Origin: Kuschelorhynchus macadamiae
Lineage: Eukaryota > Arthropoda > Insecta > Coleoptera > Curculionidae
Reading direction: 5' to 3'
Assembly: GCA_030620095.1 (NCBI GenBank)
Contig: JAUTXW010000322.1
Coordinates: 930,001 to 994,000, forward strand
Length of the DNA: 64,000 nucleotides
This document shows positions 22,801 through 36,700 of this stretch, piece after piece. Each line of letters begins with the position of its first letter. The stretch's first letter is position 1. The notes under the pieces are model-generated. The model was not told the origin of the DNA. It ran no database searches and saw nothing but the letters and a program-made list of their open reading frames with translations. The position numbers and the translations under genes were made by a program.

Positions 22801-25800
22801 TTTTGAAGCACTGCACGTTGGTATTTATAATAGGGCACTAAGGTGTACAGGAGCTCGTATTTATTGGCAAGCTTCTGGTATATGATATTACACACCTGGT
22901 TATGATCTCTCGCTACATTTTCGAAACTTATCGGATTCAACGGACAAATCTTTGATGATGAATTTCGTGTGTTAATAACTTGGTCCAGTATTGCTATCAC
23001 AAATCCTTCTGTCTCTGAGAACAGTTGTCCATCCTTCAGCCACCTGTTGGATGCTTCCTTATCTATGTATGGCTGATTCAAGTCATTGTGATGTCGGTCG
23101 TGCAGTGGCATTTGATCCCCTGTTGTTGTTCGTCGGGGTTTGAAAGTGACTTTAGGATGATGTTGTCACTTGCGAGATTGAGGGAGCGTACGAGTGGTCA
23201 CTATGCGGTGGAGACTTGATGTTTGTGCCTTGTTGGTGAAAAAATCTCTCACTTTTTGGAGCTGTCGGGAGTGCGAATTGGTCAAGTCAACAAGGGATCT
23301 TCCACCTTCTCTTCGTGGTAAGGTCATTCGGAGAGTTGATGACCTTGGGTGGTGTGACCTGTACTTGGTCATCATTAGGCGAGTAGTGCCTTTAGCTCCG
23401 TATTAGTCCATTTCAAGATTCCGAAACTGTAGATTAGCATGGGCACAGCATAGTTATGTTACATCATGTTAATTGCTGTAATGAGATTTCCGGCGTTCAG
23501 TTCTATCTTCAGAAAAGCTCGCACTCTTAGAACGTACTGATCTTTCATCTTGGTCTATCCTTGCTTATCCTGGAGCAGTCTAGCTTGTTGGAATTTAAGG
23601 TATTTGTAGGTCTCGCCTTGGTTCATCGCTTGAAATATTTCCTCATTGGGTAGGGCTACATCACCATTAATGACTTTGCCTTTTTCGCTGTTTAAGGCTT
23701 TACATTTTTCCATTCCAAATTTCATATGGATGTCTTTCGAGAAAGTGTATGTCACATCAAGAAGCTTTTTAAGTTGGTTATGGTTTCCAAAATAGAGCTT
23801 AATATCATCCATATACAGAAGGTGGGATATGATTCGGGAATCATCTTTGTATTGTTCAGCAGCGTGGAAAGGGGGTTCTCGCTAAGCAGAATCAAAGTGG
23901 ACTTAACGAGTCTCCTTGGTTAATTCCCCTATTATTTATTATCATTATTATTATTACTATTATTTAATACATAGTTAGAATTTTCATCCTGTGACTCCAA
24001 CCTACAGAGAAGCTACACGGAAAGGAGGAAAAAAGGAGACGACTATTTCTTGCTTCTGCTCGAACAGTGATCGTTAGCCAAATTCATTAGTCTTTTAAGA
24101 GACTGTGCTCGTCAATAATCGTAACATTTTTGAGAACAAAAGCCTCTATACTCCTGGTGATCCCGAGACAACTATCTGCACTATTGGTAACTTCACATGC
24201 AAAGCTCTAAAATAACTTATTATGCAAGTGCTCTAAGTTGAGACGACTCCTTCGCCACTGGTCACGTAGGAGATTCTGTTCAAATACATTATCTTTCGTG
24301 TGCCTACATCTAGTTCTTGTAACTCATTCGGTATTCACTTCAGAATGGGAAAGGAATATTTTGCGAAGGCGTTACATGTGCTAACAACAAATTATTTGAC
24401 GTTGTTTGTGTCAGTCTTTCGATTTTGTTCCAAACCTAGGTATGTGAAGGTTTTCTGCTCGTTAAATGCTCGTTCCCTAGTTGCTATGTGTATCTACCCT
24501 TATAGTAAGCTTAGGCACTTTACGTTTGTCTAGATCAAATTCCATACTTACGAGTATAGTATATTCTTGCACCTCTTTTAAAGTCGGTTATAAATCTCGG
24601 TTATCCGTAGCATAAAGCTTGAGGTCTTCCGTATAAAACAGATGAGTAACCTATTGGGTGCAACAACCTGAAGAACAACATTGGTGTTTACGGGATTTCT
24701 GAGGGAACATTTAAATAAGTAGTAGACAGAAGCAGAATAGCAACGGACTTGGAGAGTCACCCTGTAATAGGCTTGGTTTGTATTGCGGTTTTTCCAGATG
24801 TTATCGAGAATATTAATTTCCAGACCGGCATAGTAATTTAGTGCATCGTAGTGATGCGGGTACGGAAAGTGTTCTTAGTAGGTGCATTATTGATTCATGC
24901 AATTTTGTGTCGAAGACTTTCTTTTAATCGATCTAGATCATGGAAAGGTTTCGCGTGAATTGGATCAAGTCTTGTGTGTTGTACCTATTAATGAATAAGT
25001 TATTCTTGAGACCTTGTATTACTTCTTGTCTCCATGTTGCTCTGTTACGTGATAAATTACCGGTTCGACTACATTTAATACTCTAAAGTAGAGGATACAT
25101 GTAAATATATTATAACACATATTGGTTTGAATGTAGTCAACCACACTATCTGGATTCGATAATCGATCTTTTTTAGTTTTAGTGAACCCAATTTTCCTTG
25201 AGTTGGCTTGCCACTCTGTAAACTGCTTTGCTAAGCATCGTTATGTTCGTCAATTCTGAAAGTATCTTGCCGAGAACAGTATCTATCCTTGCAATTTCCT
25301 GAGTTTATGTTGATTTTACAATTTTTAAAGGAAGTTGGTCGTGTGGTGTTGCAGCGAGAGCTGTTGTTTTATGCCGGTGTCCTGTCGGCCTCTGGTGGGA
25401 GTTTTCCTTTTGGTAAAAAGTTACACTATGACACAATGCTAATAATTTTGCGATATTTGCAAATAATACGGAACTTTACGACGTAATATTCTTAAAAAAT
25501 CCACTGATATTAAACCATACAAACGAAATGACTACAGATAAAAACTTATAAAAATATTTTACAACTGACAAACACAGTGGTTATTATAACAAGGAGCGAC
25601 GATTAGAGAAAACCAGGTGGAAAACATATTTATTTATTATAAAAGCGTTAATATAAGGAATCGACTGGGAAATTACAAGAAAAATACATATGAGTCATAT
25701 GTATTGTTCTTGTAATTTCGACATATGATAAATCTGTGCTATCATTTAAAAGAGTGTTTTATCGCATTTTTGACTTTATCTATTGGAATACACCGAAGAT

Positions 25801-27671
25801 TACGATTGCATTGGAGTTCAAAGATGGCTGATCATACCGGACACGATAATGAAATATTGTCCATTACCGAAAAACTTCGTGACGAAGGTATAGTTTATTA
25901 AATAAAGTAGCCACTTCATACGATCAGTATTTTAAGAGACCTAAATTGTGTGCATAAATTGCTAGTCTAATTTTGTATACCTTAGAGCAATTAGAAACAA
26001 GACTAAAGTTGAAGTCACTAAAGCAATGAAAAACATTAGTGAAGAAGCCGCAAGCTACATGTATGGAAACTGCTGACAGAAGTAATTCCCACGATAGCGA
26101 TTTCAAGAACGGATGGCGATTTGCTGATGCAGATTCCCATGCCCGAAGTTAACATATATTTAACCATTTTTATGTAATTCATTCTCATCTTTAAGCTCTT
26201 ACTGTTAAGACATATTTTAGAAATAAAATTGTTTTTTAAAAAATAACTTTTAACTTCAAAGTATTTAAGTCGCATGTATGCAAATAAATCTGCAAAGTAT
26301 GCAAAGCAAAATCTTTTCAAATAATATAATATCAATCATTATTCGACATACAGCATCAAAAAAGTAGAGATAGTTGAACGAGTTGATATATAAAACCAAC
26401 AAACGTTAACTCCACCACGCCTATTATTGCATAAAGTAGATAAAGGTCGTACTCAAAGGGTTTAAATTTCGAATGTGGGTGATGGAGTCCATATAAGAAA
26501 ATACAAAAATATTTCTGGTAAAGGCTATAAACCCTCATGTTCAAATAGACAGTTTAAAATTGCAAAAGTTAGCATTACCAATCCACTAACTTACCTCTTG
26601 GAATCCTCAGAAGGTCAACCAATTAACGCGTGTTTTTATGAGGTTGAGCTGCAAACAAACAAGATGTTTATTTTGTGGAAAACCTACTTCGCCGCTGCAA
26701 GAAGAATAATATCAATCAATTATTTTTAAAAACAAAATTAATTTAATTCATGGATTAGTTAATCAGATATTGCTTAAAACATTATATTTCTTAATACTTT
26801 ATTATATCAAGTTATGTGTGTTGGTTAAGGTTACTATTAAAATAAATGCATACTGAATTTAAACTTTCTTATTTAAATATGTATACCATTATAATAAACT
26901 TAGCTTATCGATTAAAAACTTCGCTCTTTATCATCTTAGTGGTCTTCGTGAATATTAGGAGACCACCAGTTCAGACAATTCTTATTCGAAATAAAAAATA
27001 TGTTTATTTGATAGCAGTAATGCTTTATTAACATAATCCTACTTAGCAATACAGTTGTTTTTTGTCTAAAAAGCAGCGTTGGTTAAATTGACCATAACAT
27101 ATTTATATCAGGAAACCTTAATTTCTTGGGTCTAGGTTAATAATAAAATACAATTTTTCATATTAAGTCAACGTTTCACTTATATTGTTGAGCTTTTTCA
27201 AGACTGTATTTATGCTTGCTTGATTTCTAAAAAAAGTATTTTTTCGATTAAAAAAAAAAAACGCATACATATTGGAAACATTAAAAGGTTTAAAAGCTAT
27301 TGAATCGATATATTAATAATATTAAATATTAAACATATTTTTTTATTTTATATTTTTTTTATAAAAGGTACCCCCTTAGTGATAATATAATGTCATAATA
27401 TAATAATATTAAGTATGCTACGTCTGGCAAATAAAATGTTTAATTTCGACAAAACACACATATTTTAGGACACACATTTAAAACACATCCATCCATTATA
27501 TACTCAATTTTTAATTTTTAGGGAACTCACTTTGAATAAGCGATTTACATTACTGTGAAGTTAGTATAGTAAATGATATTAGACTGGTCGGGTTTGGAGT
27601 GATTCGGCTTTTTTTTTGTAATAAAAACGGTAGAATTTATCAGATGCTATAACATTTTCAATATATAATAA

Positions 27672-27732
<61 letters not shown>

Positions 27733-30700
27733 CAAAATTTTGCTTTTTTAATCATCACCCATTTTATCCACTGTGTCAACACCACTCTGACCGCCGTTGA
27801 TACTGCTATCAGGATCCGCATATTTTTGCACATCACTCTGCTCAACGTTGATACAGCTTTGAGGAAGCATATCACGTTTCTGTAAATTTTCGTTTTGTTG
27901 CTTGTGCTCAGCTACTGCATATAATCGACATTTCTTTACAAAATTATTTAGAATATGTGGACTTTTTATTAAAAATTGTTTAAATCCTCAAGTATTTTCT
28001 AAACAAAATGTGTCCAAGGTAATATACCCATATACATACTTTACACAAATGTATGTTTCATCCGAAAAATTGATCTATTTTATATTTTTTCTCGGTCTTT
28101 AGCTTCAAACTGGCTTAGAAGTGTAGACGTATGAAAACTGATCGTTATAGCTCAGGATGCTTAAGTGAGAAGAAACATTCTTTTCAATAACAACCTTAGT
28201 CATATTTAATAAGAAATAAATGTGTGAGTATTCCATTATTCCAGATTTCTATCTAGCAACTCCCTTATTACATTTTTATTTTATATTATAGTAATAATAA
28301 ATTTAATTATAATACAGTAGTAATTTAAATATTAAATATTTAAATTCCAACATGTTCTGTGTATTTATCCTTATTAATATTCTCGACTGTGTCCACTGGA
28401 AGAATTTTATCAACGCCTTTTGGTAAAAATAATTGAAAAGTTTGATAATGTATTTTGTCATACTTATAATGTTACTAGAATAGTTTGCCAAAGCGTGTTG
28501 TCATTAATTTTTATATTTTTTTTTATATATCGTTATTCGCTTAACAAACTCCACATTTTCTTTAAGCGCTTTAGTATTTTCATCAAATAGTTTCTTTGAA
28601 ACACTCATTATTAAAAATAGGGGCTTTGGAAGTAAAAAAAAAAAGAATATAGTATACCTTAAAGCACTTTCAGAATACACTACATAATATATCCATTTAT
28701 AAGCAAGTTCCCATTACAAAATTTTTTGAGTTTGAATGTTATAATATTCTATATTAGCCAAACCTTTTTATATAGGTAATCTTCAAGGTCGAGCTCCTCC
28801 TACCTACATGTAGCTAACACGTCATTGAGTAACAAGATTAAATAAATTCTCAAGGGTATTTCAAGGTGAAAGCGACGTCATTGGGCGAGGGGGGTGGGCA
28901 GGGACGTAAGAGAGGAGGGAAGATCTCTCTTTATATAAAACCTCTTTTCTACAAGTACGTATTATATATTAATATATTTTAGAAACTGCAATGGGTGTTC
29001 AGTTAAATGTTCAAGAAGGGTCCCATCCCGATTACCAAAAAGCTGTGGCAGGAATGTGCAAAATTCTTGTAGAGAGAGCGTTTAATCCACTAAAAATGAT
29101 TGATTTTCTTTATCACCTGAGTTATGATTACATGCAGGAAAGGAAATATGTAAAATTACTTCATGATGTGTCGAACGACGTTATTGATAAGAGACGAAAA
29201 GAAATAGAAAGTCAAAAAGGACAAGAAGAGGACAATGATGTTGGTATAAGGAGAAAGATGGCCTTTTTAGATATATTGTTAAAATACCGAGATGAAAATG
29301 GACAACCTTTAACTCACAGTTTTATTAGACAAGAAGTAGATACGTTTCTGTTTGCTGTAAGTTAACGCCCTGTAAATTTCAAAATGGTCAAAATGATGAT
29401 TTTCATTGGTTCGTAGTCTCTAAATTAAAAACAATAAATATAGCATATAAGTTAGACGTTTGAAATGTAATCCAGAAGTTAAAATAATAAAAATATATAG
29501 GCAATTCCGTTTAAAAATACCTAGTCCTTAGGCTACAAATTTTCTTTGGAGCATCCTGTAAGGCAATTAGAATTCTTAATAAGAACGCAGGTCTGGTCAC
29601 GCTTCATCAATCATACAATATTATTAACTCTTTCTTACATGCACTTAGCTGTATAACATTGCCTTTGTCTGAATTTAATTCCGTATCGTGCATGCTCGCG
29701 AAAATGTAGGCTATTCCTTCTTTTTTAGTGAACAATGTCGACCCGTTTTTTCGCAGAAAATATGTTTGAAGAAAATTGAATTACCAGTTTTTTAGTGATA
29801 ATTTTTTAACGAGGCCTACATTTTGTTTCGCCAAACTGGATTTTTACCAAAATATTATCAGGTCATTTCCATTTGACCAAAATTCGAAGTCAATCGAGTA
29901 AGCAATTCTTAATCAATGCCGTAAAATGAGAAACAGATCGACGGGATTGATAAAACATATTTTTTGGTATTTAGGGGCGCTAAAACGTCAATATATAAAA
30001 TACCTGTAGGATTATTTTTTTCACGATTACAAACATTTCATTTGGTCGCTATTTTGTTTCGTCATCTTGAATTCTTACCACAATTTCATAGTTCATCTCT
30101 ATACCGTAAAGTTACCTAACTTTGACTCCGAATATAACATTGACCACAAATTCAAAAAATGTTTTTAACCGAATTTATGAAGCAGCAAAAGTAGATACCG
30201 TTGCGATTTTGGTCCTGATAAGTAGGGCAGTGCATCATAGATGGCCTTTAATGCGTTTTCAAACGTGCGCGAAAAAATAGTCCCGATAGAAACTTTGTCC
30301 GCCATCCCGAAAAAGTGCCGCGAAAATATTACCGGTAAACTTCTCATTGCTGAGCAAAAACTAATTCGTTTTAATCATTAGTATTACGCAGGTAAGTGAT
30401 TTAAACTATTAGGAAGTGATTGTGATAACGTGAACTGAACTGGTCACACATTTTTCTATATTTAAAAAAAAATGTAAACATAACCTAAAATTGCAACTTT
30501 TGTCAATAACTTTGACCGCCGGTCAAAGTTAATGGCACGGTCAAAGTTGAGTTTTATTTTAATAAAACTTATTATTTTTTTCTCAGAAATGCCGAAAAGA
30601 AAGTACAGCCAGTACGACATAGGGGAAAATCGAGTTAACCTTGAAAGGGCATTAAACATGATAAGGTCGGGACAAATATCAAAAAACCAGGCAGCGAAAA

Positions 30701-33700
30701 CATTTAACATACCAAAGGGTACATTAATTAATAAGTGTAAAAAAGTACACTTGGGTAAGGTCGGTCGCCCCTTCGTGCTAACACCCACTGAAGAAGAAGC
30801 TATAGTTGCACATGCTATAAAAGTTAGAGAGTGGGGGTTCCCTTTCAGCCGTAAAGACTTGCAACATTTAGTAAGCGACCTTTTATATAAAAAGGGAGTG
30901 ACCGCTTCACAATTTAAAGAAGGATATATGCCAACTCTAAGGTGGACGACAAAGTTTATAAATCGGCATCAGGCACTTAGCCATAGAATGAGTCAAAACC
31001 TCAAGGTTTCAAAAGGAGAAATATCGCCAGATACAATAATGCAATATTTTAATGCATTGAAAGATACATTACAGAATAATGGAGACTTTATTGACCCCGG
31101 CCGAATTTATAACTACGACGAAACCAACCTAGCCGACGATCCGGGAAGGAAAAAGTACATATTTAAAAAAGGTACGAAATACCCAGATAGAATTCGCGAT
31201 TCCACAAAAGCCAGTGTGTCCGTTATGTTTTGCGGATCCGCAAGTGGTGTCATGTTGCCGCCATACGTGGTGTACAAATCTGAACACATTTGGTCCACAT
31301 GGACAGAGGGAGGACCCCCCACACACGATACAATCGGAGTAAAAGCGGATGGTTCGACTCTGTTATTTTCACCGACTGGTTCTGCAACCAATTTGTACCA
31401 TTCGTTAAAAAACAACATAAGGATGGAAAAATCGTAGTACTTGGAGATAATCTAGCGAGTCATTTTTCATCGGAAGTTTTAAAAACTGCATATGAAAATA
31501 ATATTATTTTCGCATGTTTTCCTAAAAATTCGACCCATTTGTGCCAGCCACTGGATGTCGCCTTCTATGCGCCATTAAAAAGGAAGTGGCGGGACATATT
31601 AGATTCCGGAAAAGTAACCAACAAAGAAAATCCCAGGTAATTCAAAAGGACCAGTTTCCGCGCCTATTAAACAATCTTTGTAAGAGCATTTCTCCAAACA
31701 ATCATTCTACTAATTTGATTTCTGGCTTTAAAAAATGTGGAATCGTTCCGTTTAATCCACAGGAAGTGATAAATAGGCTTCCTCGAACTAGCACTGAAGG
31801 GACGACAGAAGATCGCTCAGTTGAGTTAGTTTCTGAAGTCGTAGTAGGAATGCTAAAAACTATGAGATGTGGGGATCAAGAAGCACCTAAGAAGACAAGA
31901 AAATCGAAAATCAACGTCCAACCAGGTCAGGGATTCCGATTAGAAGATCTCACTTCGAATGACAATGACGTCAACCCAACTCCAGGTCCATCGAATCAGA
32001 AGACAGCTATTAAAAAGATATTCGAGAAAAAGACGCAAAGAATGAGACTAGCCAGCGAAAGTTCTGACAGTATTGATGAAGGCAATATAATATACGCGGA
32101 CACTTTAAATGATAGCTGTTTTGAGACATGGGCAGCTAATGAAAAAAAGGCTTTAAGTAAAACTACTGAAGTCCAACTCGACGATGAAGATTCAGCAGAG
32201 GAAAATACGAACCTAGCAGATTTGAGAAAGACCTTAATGAACAAAAAAGAAGAGTGTGCTACAGATGACTATGTAGTAGTGTCCCTAAAAACCCTAAATA
32301 ACCAACCAAAATATTATGTTGGTCAAATAATGACTTCCGAGGAGCAAGAATTTCAAATAAAATTCATGCGGAATAAGAATTCCAAATTTATTTGGCCCAT
32401 AGCAGATGATATATCACTAGTTTCTAAAAAGGACATAATTTTGAAACTAAACAAACCTAGTGATTTCAAACGCGGGTTGGTATTTCCAGAAGTTGACAAT
32501 TTGCAACTAAAAATAGATTAATATTTTCTTGTTCCGAAATGTTAAACATATTTATTTCGTTCTTAAGTTTAATTTTGTTTGTTTTTTGTTTTATGTAGGT
32601 ATTTAGGTACCTACTTATGTTTGATTTATATGTTAGTTTGTTTTTACTAAATCGAGACTGTTTTAGTACCTGCATTTATTATATTTATGAGAATAAATTC
32701 TTTATTTTTGTGTTTTATTCTTGAAAAAAATGAACCAAATCTTCTCTAATATTTTTTAAAAACGAATCTGATGGTCAATGATATTGAACAGGGTCCCTAA
32801 ATTTAAGATATCATACATTTTAAGGGGTCAGTCTAAGTTAGGTTCATCGTCCCTAACTTTGACCACCAAGGTTTTTTTTAAAAAAAGCCTTATGTGGCTT
32901 GCTAACAAAAAATTTGATGGTGCAATTTAAAGGGTTACTTGAAGCCCCAAGGTGGTCCACTAAATGAACAAATTAGCTAAACGCCAAGCAAAGATATTCA
33001 CAATTGAACTTCAATTTCGGTCAAAGTTAGGTAACTTTACGGTAACACAATTCATTATTGTACAAAATTTGAATTCAAGCCATTAAGTAGTTTTTTGTGG
33101 CTCTTTCGATTCGTATCAAAATTTTACAAGTTGATTCCTACATAATACTTGATTTTTATCCAAATATTTGAAGAAAATTGAATAAGAAGTTTTTTAGTAA
33201 TAAATTAAATAAAGGCTGCCATTTTGTTTCGCCAAATTGCTATGCCGGGAATAGTCTGATAGGCAGACTTATATCTAACGACTGACCGATAGATCGACGA
33301 AATTGAGAAAACGGTTTTTTGGCATCTGGGATCTTGAAACGTAAAGTTCTGAGAAAATTTCGGAGGGTGATTTTTTACTTTCCTTTTACAAGGGAAGTAA
33401 AAATGCCTACTTCCTGTAAGCTGTAAGCTTATGACTACATGTTAGTGTTAAAGTAAATTACAATTTAATCGTTTTTGTTTAAAAAATATTTTGTTGATGT
33501 TGTGTATCTAGAGCAGACTATTTTTTCTTTAATGTATATTTATATATGGTTTACGTTGCGACAAAGCTAACAAATTCCTTTAAAGCAAAGACATATGTAT
33601 TATGTTAACTTCCAGAATGTTGGTGATAAATTAATTTGCAATCTGGATTATTTCTAGGTTTTTCTTAACTAAGTCAGACATAACGCTAGGTAAATAAGTC

Positions 33701-36700
33701 TTTTTAAGTACACGTATTATGCTCTAGATCACGATGCTAATGCATGTAAAAGATACCATAATATAAATATTACAGAGTTCACATTTTTAGGGACACGATA
33801 CGACAGCCTCTACAATAAGTTTTGCTTTGTATTGTCTAGCCAATCATCCAGATGTTCAGGTGAGTCTTTTGATATGTCATTATTTTAGTAATGATTTTTT
33901 ACTTGTTGCGTTCGAATTTTTTATCGACCTTTTCGAGTATTTCATAAAAACTGATCTGACTGTCTACGATAGTTTTAAATACAGAACTTCAATCAATCAC
34001 TTTCGAGCAAAAAGCAAAAAAAATGCTGTGAGTAAAAGAAAGCGTAACAATATTCCTATTATCAAAAGAACGTGAAATATCAATAAAATGTGTTAATAAA
34101 ATGGACAGAAATTGTTAAATCTTTAAAGTAAATAATAATAGTTCTTTCAAACATCACTCACTCTAGTAATTTATTGAGGTAAATGCATCATATAAAAACA
34201 GAAGTAATATAGTAATTAATTGATTATGTAACCGTTAAATAATTCGATTATTTAAATGTATCTTTTTAACACTGAACAATTAGATTGTTATAATATTCCC
34301 TTTATAGGATTGTAAACACGCTCTATGCCTCTGTTGGTTACCTAATCAATTTCAATAAATAATCATACAATTTTTCTTCTCTACTAGAAATTTCAAATTG
34401 GCCGGGAAACTCCACCAAAGAGCGGCACTGCTTCTTTACTAAGCCACTTTTTCAGACCTACCACTTGTTAAAACACGACAGGTATCTCTTTTCAACTTTT
34501 CCAAAATTGGGGCTGGGTGTGTCGTTTGACATGTTTTTAGCAGGATTTGTTTTCTCGCGTAATGACGAAAAACCAAGGGGCGGATGAAACATAGGTAGAG
34601 GTTAAGATATATATTGATAGAAATGAATGTTCCTGATTTAGACAAATATTTAATGGAAATATGAGGTCATTTTATTTTCTGTTCGGGAAACGTGTGTCCC
34701 GAATAACGTGTTTTTAAAGATAAGGTAGATAATAAATTTACAATTTTAGTTGCTTTTTGCTTTGAAATAGTATTTTTATGGATTTTATGTATTTAAAACT
34801 ATCGTAATGAAACAAAAAAATTATGATAAAGTTTTGAGTTACAATTAAGCAAATATTTTTATATCTGTGTAAAACTAAACAAACTAATATTAATTTGATC
34901 CTCAGAAAGGTGTATTAAATTTGTAAAAATAATAAATAAAAACAGCAAATTTGATCAGCTGGAAAACCAAATATTTGCTTAAATGGCTTATTAAGATTAT
35001 TGTATCCTCCGTAAGCTTCCTCACATTACTCCAGGACATCTTGTATTTAAATATTTTGATCTTTATTGTAGTTAAAGTTAAATTCGTATTACTTGATCTA
35101 GATGAATAGTGTAATAATTGTGTTTCTAGGAAAAGGCTTTAAGTGAAGTTAAAGAAATTTTGGGTGACAGAGATAAAATTGCGTACAGAGATTTGCAAGA
35201 AATGAAATATATGGAACTAGTTATCAAAGAAACATTAAGGCTATATCCTGCTGTACCAATATATTCTAGGCAAACCTCACGAGAAGTTATTTATGAGGGT
35301 AAATATTTATTAACTTTTAACGAACATGTTTTGTATCGGCTTTAGTGACAAAACCACGAGGTGACAAAATAATCAGTTGCCTAATTTTATAAAACACAAG
35401 AACGGCCAAAGGGAGATGGTTAATGGGATGGTTCCTCTTGTACTAGGGCTTTTCTGGGGACCCATTTATGATATTTAATACAACATTTTAAAATTTAAAA
35501 CAGGAAAAACGTGTATTTATTTATACCAAGGAACAGGTGTTTACAGATATTCACGTTTTAGGATCCCTTGAGGTCAAAAAACATGTTTTCCCAATTCTGG
35601 TTGTTTGCTGTCTATCTGTCTGTTCGGGGTATAGCTAAAAAATAACTTATCAGATTGACTTCAAAAAATCAAAAATTAAGGCTTATATGGGGATGACCTG
35701 GTAATATTTTCATAAAAATCCAGCATGATGGGAACAAAATGGCGGACTAGTGACATGTTGAAAAAATTATTACTAAAAACTGCTTATATAATTTATCTCA
35801 AATTTTGCACAAATCATATCATTTAACAATATATAATTATTTCACCGCATAAGTGGTAAAAACAACTAAATGTGAAAAGGCCTTATTATATGTCTATTTT
35901 AATAGCAAGGCGCCATATAGTGGAATGATCGTGTACTAATTATTGGACATAAAAAAACCAAAAGATAAACTGTCATTTTCGTTTCTAATATTTCTATATC
36001 TAGAACGCTTGTTTAATATATTTTGATATTTAATTAGTAAATTCGTTGGATTTGGTACTCATAACCTAACGTTGAATAGTTCAACTGCTAGTTTATGTTA
36101 TATAGAAAAATAACGATCTTTATTTAATTGGTACAGTTTTTATGCGACAGAAATTCTCTGGAGTTTTAAAATTTCTTACAGTGAAATTCTTGTATAAAGC
36201 TGCAATTAAATTATTTAAGAGAAAAGTACGTTTGTTCTAGTTATTTGAATGAAATAAAGACAATTCATGTCAAAAACTATATTAAATAGAAATTAGTAAA
36301 GGTACAAAAAACTCTCGCTGTATTCCGCTAATAAGTAATTTATACAAATTTATATTTTCATGAAATGAATCAATGTTATTACATATTAATTCGATTTTTA
36401 ATTTTATAACTTTTAGATAATGGATAATATATATAACATAATGCAAATCATGATGGGATTATTATTTCTAACAAAATTTCCACTATAAAAGTAAGTGACA
36501 GCGTTTTTATGTTCAACAGTTGCACAGTTGCAGTCAAAACACGGTAGTTGATAGGTACTGCTGCGTTTGACAACGGTCGCTGGCTACAATTTCCGTATAT
36601 AAATTAGGGGGCTGGTGATGATCAAGTGCCGTTGTAACATATCCAAAGTACGTTCAATGGGGTGTAGGTCTCCAAAAAGAACTGGCATCCTTAGGTGGTC

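Larger units (their letters stand above)
30104..33042 (+). mobile_element. Pogo-like DNA transposon with precise ends (2939 bp)
   Basis: Perfect 23-bp terminal inverted repeats start CCGTAAAGTTACCTAACT at 30104 and end with the complement at 33042, each flanked by TA (30102-30103 and 33043-33044), the target duplication of pogo/Tc1 elements. Internal copies of the TIR core TAACTTTGACC occur as a perfect palindrome at 30507-30531, again near 30539, and at 32853-32864. These are likely transposase-binding sites. It encodes a pogo-type transposase. It sits inside an older ATGGCGG repeat within CYP4 intron 3. Confidence 0.93.

Noticed and set aside
31113..31418. Minus-strand frames over the pogo transposase
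   Set aside because: Antisense shadows of the plus-strand DDE core.
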